Source: Pseudomonas songnenensis (GTDB taxonomy: Bacteria; Pseudomonadota; Gammaproteobacteria; Pseudomonadales; Pseudomonadaceae). Taken from it: a DNA stretch of 64,000 nt. Each line of letters starts with the position of its first letter. Within the stretch, counting starts at the first letter, position 1. The position numbers were made by a program, and so were the translations under genes. The notes under the pieces were generated by a model. The model ran no database searches. It saw nothing but the letters and a program-made list of their open reading frames with translations, and had not been told where the DNA came from. The stretch is taken from the NCBI RefSeq assembly GCF_003696315.1, contig NZ_RFFN01000002.1:692511-756510 (forward strand), in the 5' to 3' direction. Of this stretch, positions 16,135 through 25,054 are shown in pieces.

Positions 16135-18177
16135 ATGTCGTTCCATTCGCCGAAGAAAAATACTTTTATGCTTAGGTTGGCTGAGAAACTGAGAACCCAT
16201 CTGGTTCGTTTGCCGCGCCGGCAGAAGCGGCTGATTCAGGTTGCCGTGGACGTTTTGCTGGTTTGGTTGGCGCTATGGTTAGCTTTCTATGTCCGCCTTG
16301 GTAATGCCGAGTTTGCAGAACCATTTGGTGGCCACGCCTGGTTGTTCGCTATAGCCCCGGTCGTTTCGATTCCCTTTTTTGTGCGCTTGGGTATGTACCG
16401 CGCCGTCATGCGCTATTTCGGTAATGACGCGCTGATGACTATCGTTAAAGCTGTCTCACTTTCAGCTCTTTCGTTATCTCTTGCCATTTATTGGTATACC
16501 CCCGCGCCCAAACTAATCCCCCGTTCAATGGTATTTAACTACTGGTGGGTGACTCTTGTGCTGATCGGTGGGCTGCGGCTCATAATGCGCCATTACTTTA
16601 TGGGTAATTGGTTTACACCCGCGTCGTTGAGCAAATTCAAAACACGAGATGCCGGGCTGGCGAAAGTTGCCATCTACGGTGCCGGAGCGGCAGGGAATCA
16701 ATTGGTGGCGGCCCTTAGGCTAGGGCGGGTGATGAGGCCGGTGGCTTTTATCGACGACGATCCGAATTTGTACAATCGATCTATTGCTGGCCTTCACGTG
16801 TATTCCGCCAAACACATTGGCCAAATGGTAGAAGACACCGGTGCAATAGAGATACTTTTGGCCATCCCGTCAGCCACACGGGCTCGTCGCCGAGAAATAC
16901 TGGAGATGCTTGAGTACCATCCGCTCCATGTAAGGAGCGTGCCGGGATTCATGGACCTGGCAAGTGGCAAGGTCCAGGTCGATGATATTCAGGAAGTGGA
17001 CATTGCGGACTTGCTTGGCCGGGATGCTGTGCCCCCGGCCCAAGACTTACTCGAACGCTGCATCAGAAGCCAGGTGGTCATGGTAACGGGCGCCGGGGGG
17101 TCGATCGGCTCAGAGCTGTGCAGACAGATAATCGCGAGCCAACCAGCAGTCTTGTTGTTGTTCGAACACAGCGAGTTCAATCTCTACAGCATTCACCTCG
17201 AGCTGGAGCGGCGTATCGGGAGAGAGGCACTGTCCACTCGGTTGGTGCCTATCTTGGGTTCGATCCGTAACATGGACCGACTTCTGGATGTGATGCGAAC
17301 CTGGGGCGTACAAACGGTGTATCATGCTGCTGCCTACAAGCATGTGCCGATGGTGGAGCACAATGTGGCGGAAGGCGTCATGAACAACGTAGTCGGTACG
17401 GTTAATACTGCGCAGGCGGCGATGCAGGCTGGCGTTTCCAATTTTGTACTCATTTCCACCGATAAGGCAGTTCGGCCGACGAATATAATGGGTAGCACCA
17501 AACGTGTAGCGGAGATGGTTTTACAAGCCTTGAGCCGTGAGCCGGCACCTGTACTATTCGGAAGCAAAGAAGGCGTCCACCACGTCAACAAAACCCGTTT
17601 TACCATGGTGCGATTCGGCAATGTACTGGGCTCGTCGGGCTCTGTGATTCCACGCTTTTATCAACAGATCCGTGCGGGCGGGCCCGTGACGGTGACGCAT
17701 CCGAAGATCACCCGTTACTTCATGACCATTCCCGAAGCGGCCCAGCTGGTTATCCAGGCGGGGTCGATGGGGCAGGGTGGTGAAGTGTTTGTGCTGGATA
17801 TGGGGCAGCCGGTGAAGATCGCTGAGCTGGCCGAGAAGCTCATTCATCTGTCCGGCCTGAGTGTGCGCTCTGAGAAATGCCCACATGGGGATATTGCTAT
17901 CGAATACACCGGCCTGCGGCCCGGCGAAAAGCTGTATGAAGAACTGTTGATCGGCGACGACGTGAACGCCACCGAACATCCGATGATCATGCGCGCCAAT
18001 GAGGAGCATCTCGATTGGGACGTGCTCAAGGACAGGCTGGCAAAACTGCTCAGGGCGGTAGAAAGCGATGACTACCCGCAGGTGCGGCAGCTGCTTCGTG
18101 AACTGGTGAGCGGGTATGTGCCAGAAGGGGAAATCGTCGACTGGATCTACCAGCAACGGCGTGTGGAGCCCGAGTAG
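16135..18177 (+). CDS. wbpM: UDP-GlcNAc 4,6-dehydratase, membrane-anchored WbpM/FlaA1 type
   Basis: A 680-aa protein. Four N-terminal transmembrane segments (about 30-145) are followed by a first Rossmann fold (IYGAGAAGNQLV, about 180-192) and a catalytic C-terminal SDR domain (VTGAGGSIGSELC from about 316, YHAAAYKHVPMVEHN, STDKAVRPTNIMGSTKR). The SDR tyrosine is replaced by methionine (NIMGSTK), as is normal for WbpM. It makes UDP-4-keto-6-deoxy-GlcNAc, precursor of QuiNAc/FucNAc-type sugars. It is the last gene of the cluster, the usual position of wbpM in Pseudomonas O-antigen loci. Confidence 0.93.
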   Translation: MSFHSPKKNTFMLRLAEKLRTHLVRLPRRQKRLIQVAVDVLLVWLALWLAFYVRLGNAEFAEPFGGHAWLFAIAPVVSIPFFVRLGMYRAVMRYFGNDALMTIVKAVSLSALSLSLAIYWYTPAPKLIPRSMVFNYWWVTLVLIGGLRLIMRHYFMGNWFTPASLSKFKTRDAGLAKVAIYGAGAAGNQLVAALRLGRVMRPVAFIDDDPNLYNRSIAGLHVYSAKHIGQMVEDTGAIEILLAIPSATRARRREILEMLEYHPLHVRSVPGFMDLASGKVQVDDIQEVDIADLLGRDAVPPAQDLLERCIRSQVVMVTGAGGSIGSELCRQIIASQPAVLLLFEHSEFNLYSIHLELERRIGREALSTRLVPILGSIRNMDRLLDVMRTWGVQTVYHAAAYKHVPMVEHNVAEGVMNNVVGTVNTAQAAMQAGVSNFVLISTDKAVRPTNIMGSTKRVAEMVLQALSREPAPVLFGSKEGVHHVNKTRFTMVRFGNVLGSSGSVIPRFYQQIRAGGPVTVTHPKITRYFMTIPEAAQLVIQAGSMGQGGEVFVLDMGQPVKIAELAEKLIHLSGLSVRSEKCPHGDIAIEYTGLRPGEKLYEELLIGDDVNATEHPMIMRANEEHLDWDVLKDRLAKLLRAVESDDYPQVRQLLRELVSGYVPEGEIVDWIYQQRRVEPE

Positions 18178-18211
18178 TAAGTAGAGTGATGTCAGGGGGA
18201 GGTGGTCTTCT

Positions 18212-18237
18212 AACAGCTTCTGAACACCCCAGCTGTT
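18212..18237 (+). terminator. Possible terminator hairpin after wbpM
   Basis: AACAGCT (18212-18218) pairs with AGCTGTT (18231-18237) around a 12-base loop, 35 bases after the wbpM stop. No T run follows directly, so this is only a candidate. Confidence 0.3.
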
Positions 18238-18301
18238 GGGTAGGCGCGATTTTAAATCTGCTCTGCAACAGCCTCCACCGTGAGAGTACTTTCCTTCCCA
18301 A

Positions 18302-18317
18302 GGGGGCTTCTGCCCCC
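18302..18317. terminator. GC-rich hairpin between convergent genes
   Basis: GGGGGC-TTCT-GCCCCC, a perfect six-pair stem with a tetraloop, lies between wbpM (+) and the small conserved gene (-). It has no T run on either strand. It could stop or stabilise either transcript. Confidence 0.35.
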
Positions 18318-18390
18318 ACCATTCGCGACCTTTGATTTTCCTCTCAGTTGGTCAAATACTCCTTGCCATTTGGCCGGCTGGTGCCAGATA

Positions 18391-18798
18391 TCAGTGCCGC
18401 GCACCCTCATCCGGCATGCTCAGCAGCTGCTTTTCACGGTTCCAGTCGAATGGCTCGTCGTTCTGCTCGGCTTCGTAGCGGCGCTCTTCGAGTTGCTGGA
18501 AGACGGCGATTTCATCATCCGGCATGAAGTGCAGGCAATCGCCGCCGAAGAACCACAGCAGGTCGCGCGGGACGAGGTGGGCGATCTGTGGGTAGCGATG
18601 GAAGACCTGGCAGATCAGGTCCTGGCCCATATGGCGCTCTTCCGGCACGTTCTGCAGGTTCATGATCAGTTCGTCGAAGCGTTCAAGGAACAACGCGTGG
18701 CTTTCTTCCGAGACCTGTTCGGCTTCGCCCATGGCGAGCAGGATGCCGCGCAGATGGGCCAGCAGGGCCAGGTTGTGATCGTGGTATGGATTGGCCAT
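18391..18798 (-). CDS. Conserved small Pseudomonas protein (PA2817-like)
   Basis: A 135-aa acidic, soluble protein (MANPYHDHNLALLAHLRGIL start) with a histidine/acid-rich N-terminus and no signal peptide or membrane segment. I believe it belongs to the PA2817 family of uncharacterised pseudomonad proteins, but that rests on memory of the family. On the minus strand a perfect TATAAT (18836-18831) lies upstream of the start as a candidate -10 element, and AGGTGAACC precedes the ATG. Function unknown. Confidence 0.75.
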   Translation of the reverse strand: MANPYHDHNLALLAHLRGILLAMGEAEQVSEESHALFLERFDELIMNLQNVPEERHMGQDLICQVFHRYPQIAHLVPRDLLWFFGGDCLHFMPDDEIAVFQQLEERRYEAEQNDEPFDWNREKQLLSMPDEGARH

Positions 18799-18830
18799 GG
18801 TTCACCTGTGTCGGTTTTTTGAAAGGCGCG

Positions 18831-18836
18831 ATTATA
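18831..18836 (-). promoter_or_regulatory. Candidate -10 element for the PA2817-like gene
   Basis: TATAAT on the minus strand, about 33 bases upstream of the ATG. No good TTGACA-like -35 is visible at 16-18 bases, so only the -10 is supported. Confidence 0.35.
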
Positions 18837-19065
18837 GGCGTGCGCGCCGGTGAAATGGGGTGTCTGGTTGACCTGCTGCTGCGCCGAGGGTTCGGTTTTT
18901 AAGGCGCGGGCTGGATCGGGTGGTATGGCACGCGCTTGTCCCAAGCGTGGCTGCTTTATTGCCGGTTCGTTCCGCGTACGCGAGTTTGCCCTGCGCGTTT
19001 CGGGTGCTGGACCGGTCCCCATTGCCGAATAGCTCAACCGTGCAAACCGGCGCAGGCGTAGGGCG

Positions 19066-19803
19066 CTAAATCGAGGCGACCGACGAAGGACGGGCTGGAA
19101 TGCATACCAGGCTGAGCAAGTAACCGTCGAAGGTAGCGAACTGACCATCGAGTTCTGCACCTTTGCGCCAGTCCCCTGGCAGGTCGATCAGCAAATGGAG
19201 GCGAGCGGTGCCGTGCTGCGTAACCTCCGCTACGGCGGCATCCTGGAAATAAAACCGCTGTCTCACCAAGGGGTAAAGCGCCTTGAACAGGCTTTCCTTC
19301 AGGGAGAAGGTGCGGGTGACGAGTGCGGCTCGTTCGCCGAGGCTCATGAGCGCGTAGCCCTCCAGCTCGCTGGGCGTGAGGATCTCGCTGGCCAAGCGAT
19401 CGGCGCGTTCGGGCGTCAGCAGTCGTTCGATATCCAGCCCCAGACCATCCCAATGCTGCCGGTGACCGGCGACCACGCCGGCCCAGCCTGCGCTGTGCGT
19501 GATCGAGCCCACTATCCCCTGTGGCCACTGCGGCGCCCGGTCTTCACCCACCGGCGGCACGAAGGGCTTGCCGGTTAGCCCGCGCATTGCTTCCAGGGCG
19601 CAGAGGCGGCCGGCAAGAAACTCGGCCTGCCGTTTGCGGACACCTTTCTGCACGGGAATTCCCCAGCGATCAAAATCTTCTGGATCGAGCAATGCTGGAT
19701 CGAAAGACGTGCTCAGCAGACGAACGCCGGTGAGCGGTTCAGGTAGAGGCCAGTGGTCGACCGGAGTCGAACAGCAGCGCGGGTAGGGTCGTTGGTCGTT
19801 CAT
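19066..19803 (-). CDS. pcpS: 4'-phosphopantetheinyl transferase (PcpS/EntD type)
   Basis: A 245-aa enzyme that attaches the phosphopantetheine arm of CoA to acyl-, peptidyl- or aryl-carrier proteins. The EntD-like N-terminus is followed by WPQGIVGSITHSAGWAG (about 92-108), the Mg-binding GLGLDIER (about 122-129) and FSLKESLFKALYP (about 166-178), the family signature (W/F)xxKExxxK. It stands alone, divergent from the polyP gene. In pseudomonads one such enzyme serves both fatty-acid and siderophore synthesis. Confidence 0.92.
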   Translation of the reverse strand: MNDQRPYPRCCSTPVDHWPLPEPLTGVRLLSTSFDPALLDPEDFDRWGIPVQKGVRKRQAEFLAGRLCALEAMRGLTGKPFVPPVGEDRAPQWPQGIVGSITHSAGWAGVVAGHRQHWDGLGLDIERLLTPERADRLASEILTPSELEGYALMSLGERAALVTRTFSLKESLFKALYPLVRQRFYFQDAAVAEVTQHGTARLHLLIDLPGDWRKGAELDGQFATFDGYLLSLVCIPARPSSVASI

Positions 19804-20083
19804 GCCCGCTATTCTGCCTCAAGCAATGTCAGGATGCGTTTGGCATATCATCGGCCCGGTCTCGCTCGTGTGACTTGGCTGACGCCGCCCCTGAGCAAAT
19901 CGTGTGGCGCTCATATTCTCTGCGCCACTTGAAGATGGACGTACCGGCTCCCCATCGGCTTGTTCATTCCGCGGTGCAGTGCTCCGACGCGGATCAACCT
20001 CGCGCGATCTAAATCTGCGTTTCCCTCGCTATGCGCTCGGCGTGCCTGCTAGGGTTGAGGCATCCATCCGGGCGGAGAAAACG

Positions 20084-21583
20084 ATGTTTGAATCAGCTGA
20101 AATTGGTCACTCCATCGACAAGGCGACCTACGATGCGGCTGTGCCCGAGTTGCGTGAAGCGCTGCTGCAGGCGCAGTACCGGCTCAAGGCTCAGGCGAAG
20201 TTTCCCGTACTTATCCTGATCAACGGCATCGAAGGGGCGGGCAAGGGCGAGACCATCAAGCTGCTCAACGAGTGGATGGACCCGCGGCTGATTCGGGTCG
20301 ACAGTTTCGATGTGCCCAGCGACGAAGAGCTTGCGCATCCGCCTGCGTGGCGTTTCTGGCGGCGCCTGCCGCCCAAGGGGCATACCGGGATTTTTTTCGG
20401 TAACTGGTACAGCAAGATGCTCGAAGATCGCGTGCATGGTCGCATCAGCGGTGCCGAGCTGAAGCTGGCCACCGCGCGAGCCCAGCGCCTGGAGCGGATG
20501 CTCTGCGATGAGGGCGCGCTGATCTTCAAGTTCTGGTTCCATCTTTCCAAGGAGCGGATGAACGCCCGGCTCGATTCACTGAAGGACGATCCGCTGCACA
20601 GCTGGCGTATCAGCCCGCTGGATTGGCAGCAGTCGAAGACTTACGACAAGTTCGTGCGCCACGGTGAGAAGATCTTGCGCCTCAGCAGCCGGGATTTTGC
20701 ACCCTGGTATGTGATCGAAGGTGCCGATGAGCGTTATCGGAGTCTGACAGTTGGCCGCATCCTGCTGGAAGGCCTGCAGGCTGCACTGGCCGCCGCGGAA
20801 CGACCCGGTCAGAGTGTGGCCCAGCCCCATTCGGCGCCGCTGCAGGTGGATCTCGATCACCTTAGCCTGCTGGACAGCCTGGACCTCAGCCAGAAGCTCG
20901 ACAAGGACGCCTACCAGCAGCAACTTGCCGAGGAGCAGGCGCGGCTATCACGACTGCTGCGCGACCGTAGTCTGCGCAAGCGCGGCGTGCTGGCGTTGTT
21001 CGAGGGGCATGATGCGGCAGGCAAGGGCAGCGCGATTCGCCGCGTAACCGGCGCGCTGGATCCGCGAATGTATCGCACGGTGCAGATTGCGGCACCGACC
21101 GACGAAGAGCGGGCGCAGCCCTGGCTCTGGCGCTTCTGGCGCAACGTGCCGGAACGCGGCAAGTTCACCATCTTTGATAGGTCCTGGTACGGGCGCGTGC
21201 TGGTGGAGCGAGTGGAAGGCTTCTGCGCGCCGGATGAATGGCTGCGCGCCTATTCGGAAATCAATGATTTCGAAGAGCAGCTGGTCGATGCCGACGTGGT
21301 TCTGGTCAAGTTCTGGCTGACCATCGACAAGAAGACCCAGCTCAAGCGCTTCAAGGAGCGCGAGGAAACCCCATTCAAGCGCTTCAAGATCACCGAGGAG
21401 GACTGGCGCAACCGCGAGCGTTGGGACGACTACGGGCATGCCGTGGCTGATATGGTCGATCGCACCAGTACCGAGATCGCGCCCTGGACATTGGTGGAGG
21501 CCAACGACAAACGCTTTGCCCGCATAAAGGTGTTACGCACGTTGAATGAAGCGCTGGAGGCGGCGATCGAGAAAAGGCGCTAG
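20084..21583 (+). CDS. pap: Polyphosphate:AMP phosphotransferase (double PPK2 domain)
   Basis: A 499-aa enzyme that phosphorylates AMP to ADP with polyphosphate. Two tandem PPK2 domains are visible. Domain 1 has the Walker A-like INGIEGAGKGETIK and DPRLIRV; domain 2 has FEGHDAAGKGSAIRR, then DRSWYGRVLVERVEGF, the catalytic half. The frame is open upstream to 19904, but ATG 20084 gives the usual family length and has GGCGGAG before it. The extra 60 upstream codons do not look like protein. Confidence 0.92.
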   Translation: MFESAEIGHSIDKATYDAAVPELREALLQAQYRLKAQAKFPVLILINGIEGAGKGETIKLLNEWMDPRLIRVDSFDVPSDEELAHPPAWRFWRRLPPKGHTGIFFGNWYSKMLEDRVHGRISGAELKLATARAQRLERMLCDEGALIFKFWFHLSKERMNARLDSLKDDPLHSWRISPLDWQQSKTYDKFVRHGEKILRLSSRDFAPWYVIEGADERYRSLTVGRILLEGLQAALAAAERPGQSVAQPHSAPLQVDLDHLSLLDSLDLSQKLDKDAYQQQLAEEQARLSRLLRDRSLRKRGVLALFEGHDAAGKGSAIRRVTGALDPRMYRTVQIAAPTDEERAQPWLWRFWRNVPERGKFTIFDRSWYGRVLVERVEGFCAPDEWLRAYSEINDFEEQLVDADVVLVKFWLTIDKKTQLKRFKEREETPFKRFKITEEDWRNRERWDDYGHAVADMVDRTSTEIAPWTLVEANDKRFARIKVLRTLNEALEAAIEKRR

Positions 21584-22060
21584 CCGGGCTGGGCCGCCTG
21601 GTACTTGCTTGCGTGATTGCAGGCGGGGTTTGACGCGTCGTTGCCGCAACGCTGCGCGACCAAACCGCTCCCACTCTTGCGACGTTTCTATCTGCTCGTG
21701 CCGTAAGTGCGCTCTCGGCGGCCGTAGGTGCCAGTATCCGTGAACAGCAAGCAGCAGCATGTAGTCGAGACCGCTCCCTCACTCCAGCGCGCCATGAGGG
21801 TGTGGGTGGGCTGGCCCGCGGATCGATCTGCAGCGAGCTTCGCCCAGACGCTTGCCCACGAGACTGCTGCCGAACTTCTCCACGTCCTCGGTCGGGCCGG
21901 CAAGGCGATGGCCGTGCATATCCAAGCTGAATGGTCGTCGCCAGCGCCGCGAGGCGGCCTCTATGCTCCGGTCACCGTCCACTTGGCGGTCGTGGAACAA
22001 TTCGTGCGCTTGGCGCCGTCACAAGACCCCCGCGACCGCTCCTAGTCTCCGAGGTATGCC
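21584..22060. other. 477-base interval with no secure gene
   Basis: Between the polyP gene and the thiolase. A 105-codon + strand frame (21728-22045, internal ATG at 21794) and a 73-codon antisense frame overlap here. Neither resembles a family I know, and neither has a convincing ribosome site. GAGGT just before 22061 serves the thiolase. No T-run terminator is visible after the polyP gene. Confidence 0.4.
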
Positions 22061-23245
22061 ATGCGTGAAGTAGTGATCGTCGATAGCGTGCGGACCGGCC
22101 TGGCCAAGTCTTTCCGTGGCAAGTTCAACATGACCCGTCCCGATGACATGGCGGCACATTGCGTCGATGCGCTGCTGTCGCGCAACGATCTTGACCCGGC
22201 GCTGGTTGAGGATTGCATCGTTGGTGCGGGTTCCAACGAGGGCGCGCAGGGCTACAACATCGGCCGCAACGTCGCGGTGTTGTCGCGGCTGGGGATCGGC
22301 TGCGCCGGCATGACGCTCAATCGCTATTGCTCGTCGGGCCTGCAGGCCATCGCGGTCGCGGCCAATCAGATTGCTTCCGGCTGCAGCGACATCATCGTCG
22401 CCGGCGGGGTGGAGTCGATCACTCTGACGCTCAAGAGCCGCAACACCGATCACCTGTTCAACCCGATCATCCAGGAGCGTGTGCCGGGCATCTACCACAC
22501 CATGGGGCAGACGGCCGAACTGGTGGCGCGTCGTTACAACGTGACGCGCGAGCAGCAGGACCTCTATTCCCTGCAGAGCCAGCAGCGCACTGCGCGGGCG
22601 CAGGCCGAAGGGCTGTTCAGGGACGAGATCGTACCGATGAACGTCCAGTACTTCACCGAAGACAAGAACACCGGCGAGCGTACTGTGCATGAGGGTGTGG
22701 TCGACGGTGACGATTGCAACCGTCCGGATACCACGCTGGAAAGCCTGGCGGGGCTCAAGCCGGTTTTCGCTGAAGATGGGTCTGTCACTGCCGGCAATGC
22801 CTCGCAGCTATCCGATGGCGCCTCGATGACGCTGGTGATGAGCCTGGACAAGGCCATTGAGCTCGGCCTCAAGCCGCGCGCGTTCTTCCGCGGCTTCACC
22901 GTCGCCGGTTGCGAGCCGGAAGAGATGGGTATCGGGCCGGTATACGCGGTGCCGCGCTTGCTCAAGGCGAAAGGGTTGCAGATTGCCGATGTCGATCTGT
23001 GGGAGCTCAACGAAGCCTTCGCCTCGCAGTGCCTGTACTGCCGCGATACGCTGGGCATCGACAACGAAAAGTACAACGTCAATGGCGGCTCGATCTCCAT
23101 CGGGCACCCGTTCGGCATGACCGGCTCGCGCACCGCCGGGCACATCATCCGTGAACTGCAGCGGCGTGAACTGCGTTACGGCGTGGTGACCATGTGCGTG
23201 GGTGGTGGAATGGGGGCCGCCGGGTTGTTCGAAACGGTGCGCTAA
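22061..23245 (+). CDS. Acetyl-CoA acyltransferase (thiolase family)
   Basis: A 394-aa thiolase. The acyl-accepting cysteine is in NRYCSSGLQAIAVAANQI (about Cys90). Late catalytic motifs are GGSISIGHPFGMTGSR (His about 350) and CVGGGMGAAGLFE (Cys about 380). It cleaves 3-ketoacyl-CoA with CoA, or runs in the condensing direction. No hydratase/dehydrogenase partner is adjacent, so its pathway cannot be told. GAGGT sits seven bases before the ATG, and a strong terminator follows the stop. Confidence 0.93.
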   Translation: MREVVIVDSVRTGLAKSFRGKFNMTRPDDMAAHCVDALLSRNDLDPALVEDCIVGAGSNEGAQGYNIGRNVAVLSRLGIGCAGMTLNRYCSSGLQAIAVAANQIASGCSDIIVAGGVESITLTLKSRNTDHLFNPIIQERVPGIYHTMGQTAELVARRYNVTREQQDLYSLQSQQRTARAQAEGLFRDEIVPMNVQYFTEDKNTGERTVHEGVVDGDDCNRPDTTLESLAGLKPVFAEDGSVTAGNASQLSDGASMTLVMSLDKAIELGLKPRAFFRGFTVAGCEPEEMGIGPVYAVPRLLKAKGLQIADVDLWELNEAFASQCLYCRDTLGIDNEKYNVNGGSISIGHPFGMTGSRTAGHIIRELQRRELRYGVVTMCVGGGMGAAGLFETVR

Positions 23246-23270
23246 CACCGTCCAAACCGGCGTGAAGCGG

Positions 23271-23302
23271 GCCTGCTACCAAGCTGTAGCAGGCCTTTTT
23301 TT
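23271..23302 (+). terminator. Intrinsic terminator of the thiolase gene
   Basis: GCCTGCTAC (23271-23279) pairs with GTAGCAGGC (23286-23294) around a six-base loop and is followed by C then T7. Perfect nine-pair stem 25 bases after the stop. Confidence 0.9.
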
Positions 23303-23320
23303 GTTTGGCTGCGTGGGTCC

Positions 23321-23328
23321 GGGGGGGG
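23321..23328 (+). repeat. Intergenic G8 tract
   Basis: Eight G in the noncoding interval between two terminators. Listed because three further G8 tracts occur inside glycan genes of this window. Confidence 0.8.
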
Positions 23329-23437
23329 CAGGCCTTTCTAATTGGCGCCGAGTAGAGCTCCGCCGCCGATAACAGGTTCGCATCCAGCTGTACGTATGCA
23401 TTCGCGTGGGCAGTGGCCGATACCGACATACGAAAAA

Positions 23438-23468
23438 GCCGCAGAGCATCTAGTGATGACTCTGCGGC
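23438..23468. terminator. Bidirectional intrinsic terminator, mainly for wza
   Basis: GCCGCAGAG (23438-23446) pairs with CTCTGCGGC (23460-23468). On the minus strand the stem is followed by T5, right after the wza stop; on the plus strand T4 follows. It separates the exopolysaccharide locus from the thiolase. Confidence 0.85.
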
Positions 23469-23505
23469 TTTTCATCACCCAACCATCGGTTGGGTTAGTT
23501 GGGGC

Positions 23506-24606
23506 TTAGCGAGACAGGTTGTACTCGGCTGCCGCACCAATACCCACTACGTTAGCCGAGGGCAGCAGCTGGCTGATGAAACGATTCCAGCGAGTGATGT
23601 TGGCCGGGCCAACGAACACCACGTCCTGAGGCTGCAGCGGGAAGTGCTTGGCCAGCGCGAAGGCAGTCGGCGACTTGGCGTTCAGCTGGAACACCTTGGC
23701 CTGACCTTCAGCCATGTTTTCCGCGCCGCGGATTACGTACAGCGCTTCACCGTCAGCGGTTTCCTGGCGAATGCCGCCGGCGGTGCCGACCGCGTCCATC
23801 AGGTTCATGCTGGTGGCCTTGAAGGACAACGCCTGCGGCAGGTTGACTTCGCCGAGCACGTAGATCTTGCGCTGGTCGTTGTACGGCAGGTGCAACTGGT
23901 CACCGTCTTTCAGGTAAACCTGGTGCAGCCAGGAGTCCGGGCGGTTCAGCGAGTCGACGTCGAGCATGTACTCGCGGCCGTCACGCTTGAGGGTTAGACC
24001 GGTGAGGTCGGCGGTTTCGGTATCAACGCCCGCCTGGCCAATTGCCTGGGTAATGGTCAGCGGGGCGGTGGTGAGCGGCACTTCACCGGCGGTGTTGAAT
24101 GCACCGGAAACGACTACGCGCTGGCTACCGAAGCGCAGGATGGACACGTCCACCTGGGGGCTGTCGATGTAGTTGGTCAGGCGGCGGGCGATAGTGGCGC
24201 GCAGCTCTTCGATGGTCTTGCCGGCGGCATCGACGTTGCCGATGTACGGGTAGAAGAGGGTGCCATCAGGACGTACCAGACGACCGTTGGCATCCAGCTG
24301 CTGCTGCGGGCCGGACGGGGCGGTCAGCTCCGGGTGGTCCCATACGGTGATGTAGAGCAAATCGTTCGCGCCGATGCGGTAGGCGCTGGGCTTGTAGTTC
24401 AGCAGTTCTTGCTTGCTCGAGGTGCCTTTGTCGGAGGCCAGTTCGCCCTTGAGCATCTCGGGGGTGATGCGGATCAGCTGCACCGTGCCATGTTCGGCTT
24501 CGGCGCCCTCCTTGAACTCATCGGGATCGAGATACTGGCCAGGGGCGAAAGCGCAACCCTGCAGCGCGAGGGCGGAAGTAAAAGCAAGAGCGATAAATGG
24601 TTTCAT
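23506..24606 (-). CDS. wza: Outer-membrane polysaccharide export lipoprotein (Wza family)
   Basis: A 366-aa lipoprotein that forms the outer-membrane channel for group-1-type capsule or exopolysaccharide. The ATG at 24606 gives a lipoprotein signal, MKPFIALAFTSALALQGC, with the lipobox cysteine at about 18. AAGGAT lies upstream; the longer in-frame start at 24642 would spoil the signal. The poly_export domain (YRIGANDLLYITVWDHPEL, about 85-105) is followed by SLBB-type repeats (VVVSGAFNTAGEVPLT; IYVLGEVNLPQALSF). It is separated by a 448-base gap from the genes it must work with (wzc, wzb, wzx and the polymerase). Confidence 0.92.
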   Translation of the reverse strand: MKPFIALAFTSALALQGCAFAPGQYLDPDEFKEGAEAEHGTVQLIRITPEMLKGELASDKGTSSKQELLNYKPSAYRIGANDLLYITVWDHPELTAPSGPQQQLDANGRLVRPDGTLFYPYIGNVDAAGKTIEELRATIARRLTNYIDSPQVDVSILRFGSQRVVVSGAFNTAGEVPLTTAPLTITQAIGQAGVDTETADLTGLTLKRDGREYMLDVDSLNRPDSWLHQVYLKDGDQLHLPYNDQRKIYVLGEVNLPQALSFKATSMNLMDAVGTAGGIRQETADGEALYVIRGAENMAEGQAKVFQLNAKSPTAFALAKHFPLQPQDVVFVGPANITRWNRFISQLLPSANVVGIGAAAEYNLSR

Positions 24607-25054
24607 GGGTTGTTCATCCTTGACGGAGTGGTTGTTGTTCAAAGAGTGAGACGGCTTGATTCACTTTTTTGCCTGAGGCATTCGAGTTGTTTTTTCGCCT
24701 TTCCAAGAGGACCGGAGTCATCACTCCACACTCCTCAGCGACCAAGTTTGATCGGTAGCCAAAGTATTTCTCCTTCCTGAATGTTCATCTCCAGCAGCTT
24801 TTATATTCAGCCACGCGGAAAGCTTTTTTCTTTCCCTCCCAGTTGTAAGACTGCAGCTGTCGCCTTGGCAGGTTTAATCCTTTACTTGTTTATGCGCGTG
24901 CTGCAGCAGTACGAACGAGGCGAGACGGCGCCGGTGTTTAGTTAGATGTTGAATTGCCATCCTGACACGCTCACACAGAAGGGATAGACCGCCCCGATCC
25001 GGCTGGGTTCACCGCGGTTCAAGGCAATATCAGCCAATTTTTCGATAAATTGCC
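24607..25054. promoter_or_regulatory. 448-base gap upstream of wza
   Basis: No gene is supported here. The region is AT-rich near 24650-24850 and probably carries a promoter for wza, which would then be expressed separately from the operon. An inverted repeat, AGGCAAT (25022-25028) with ATTGCCT (25048-25054), lies right after the stop of the upstream glycosyltransferase gene; it lacks a T run. No confident -35/-10 pair could be picked. Confidence 0.4.

Noticed and set aside
17470..17520. Missing catalytic tyrosine in the SDR domain of the 4,6-dehydratase
   Set aside because: WbpM-type enzymes naturally have methionine at this position; the gene is considered functional.
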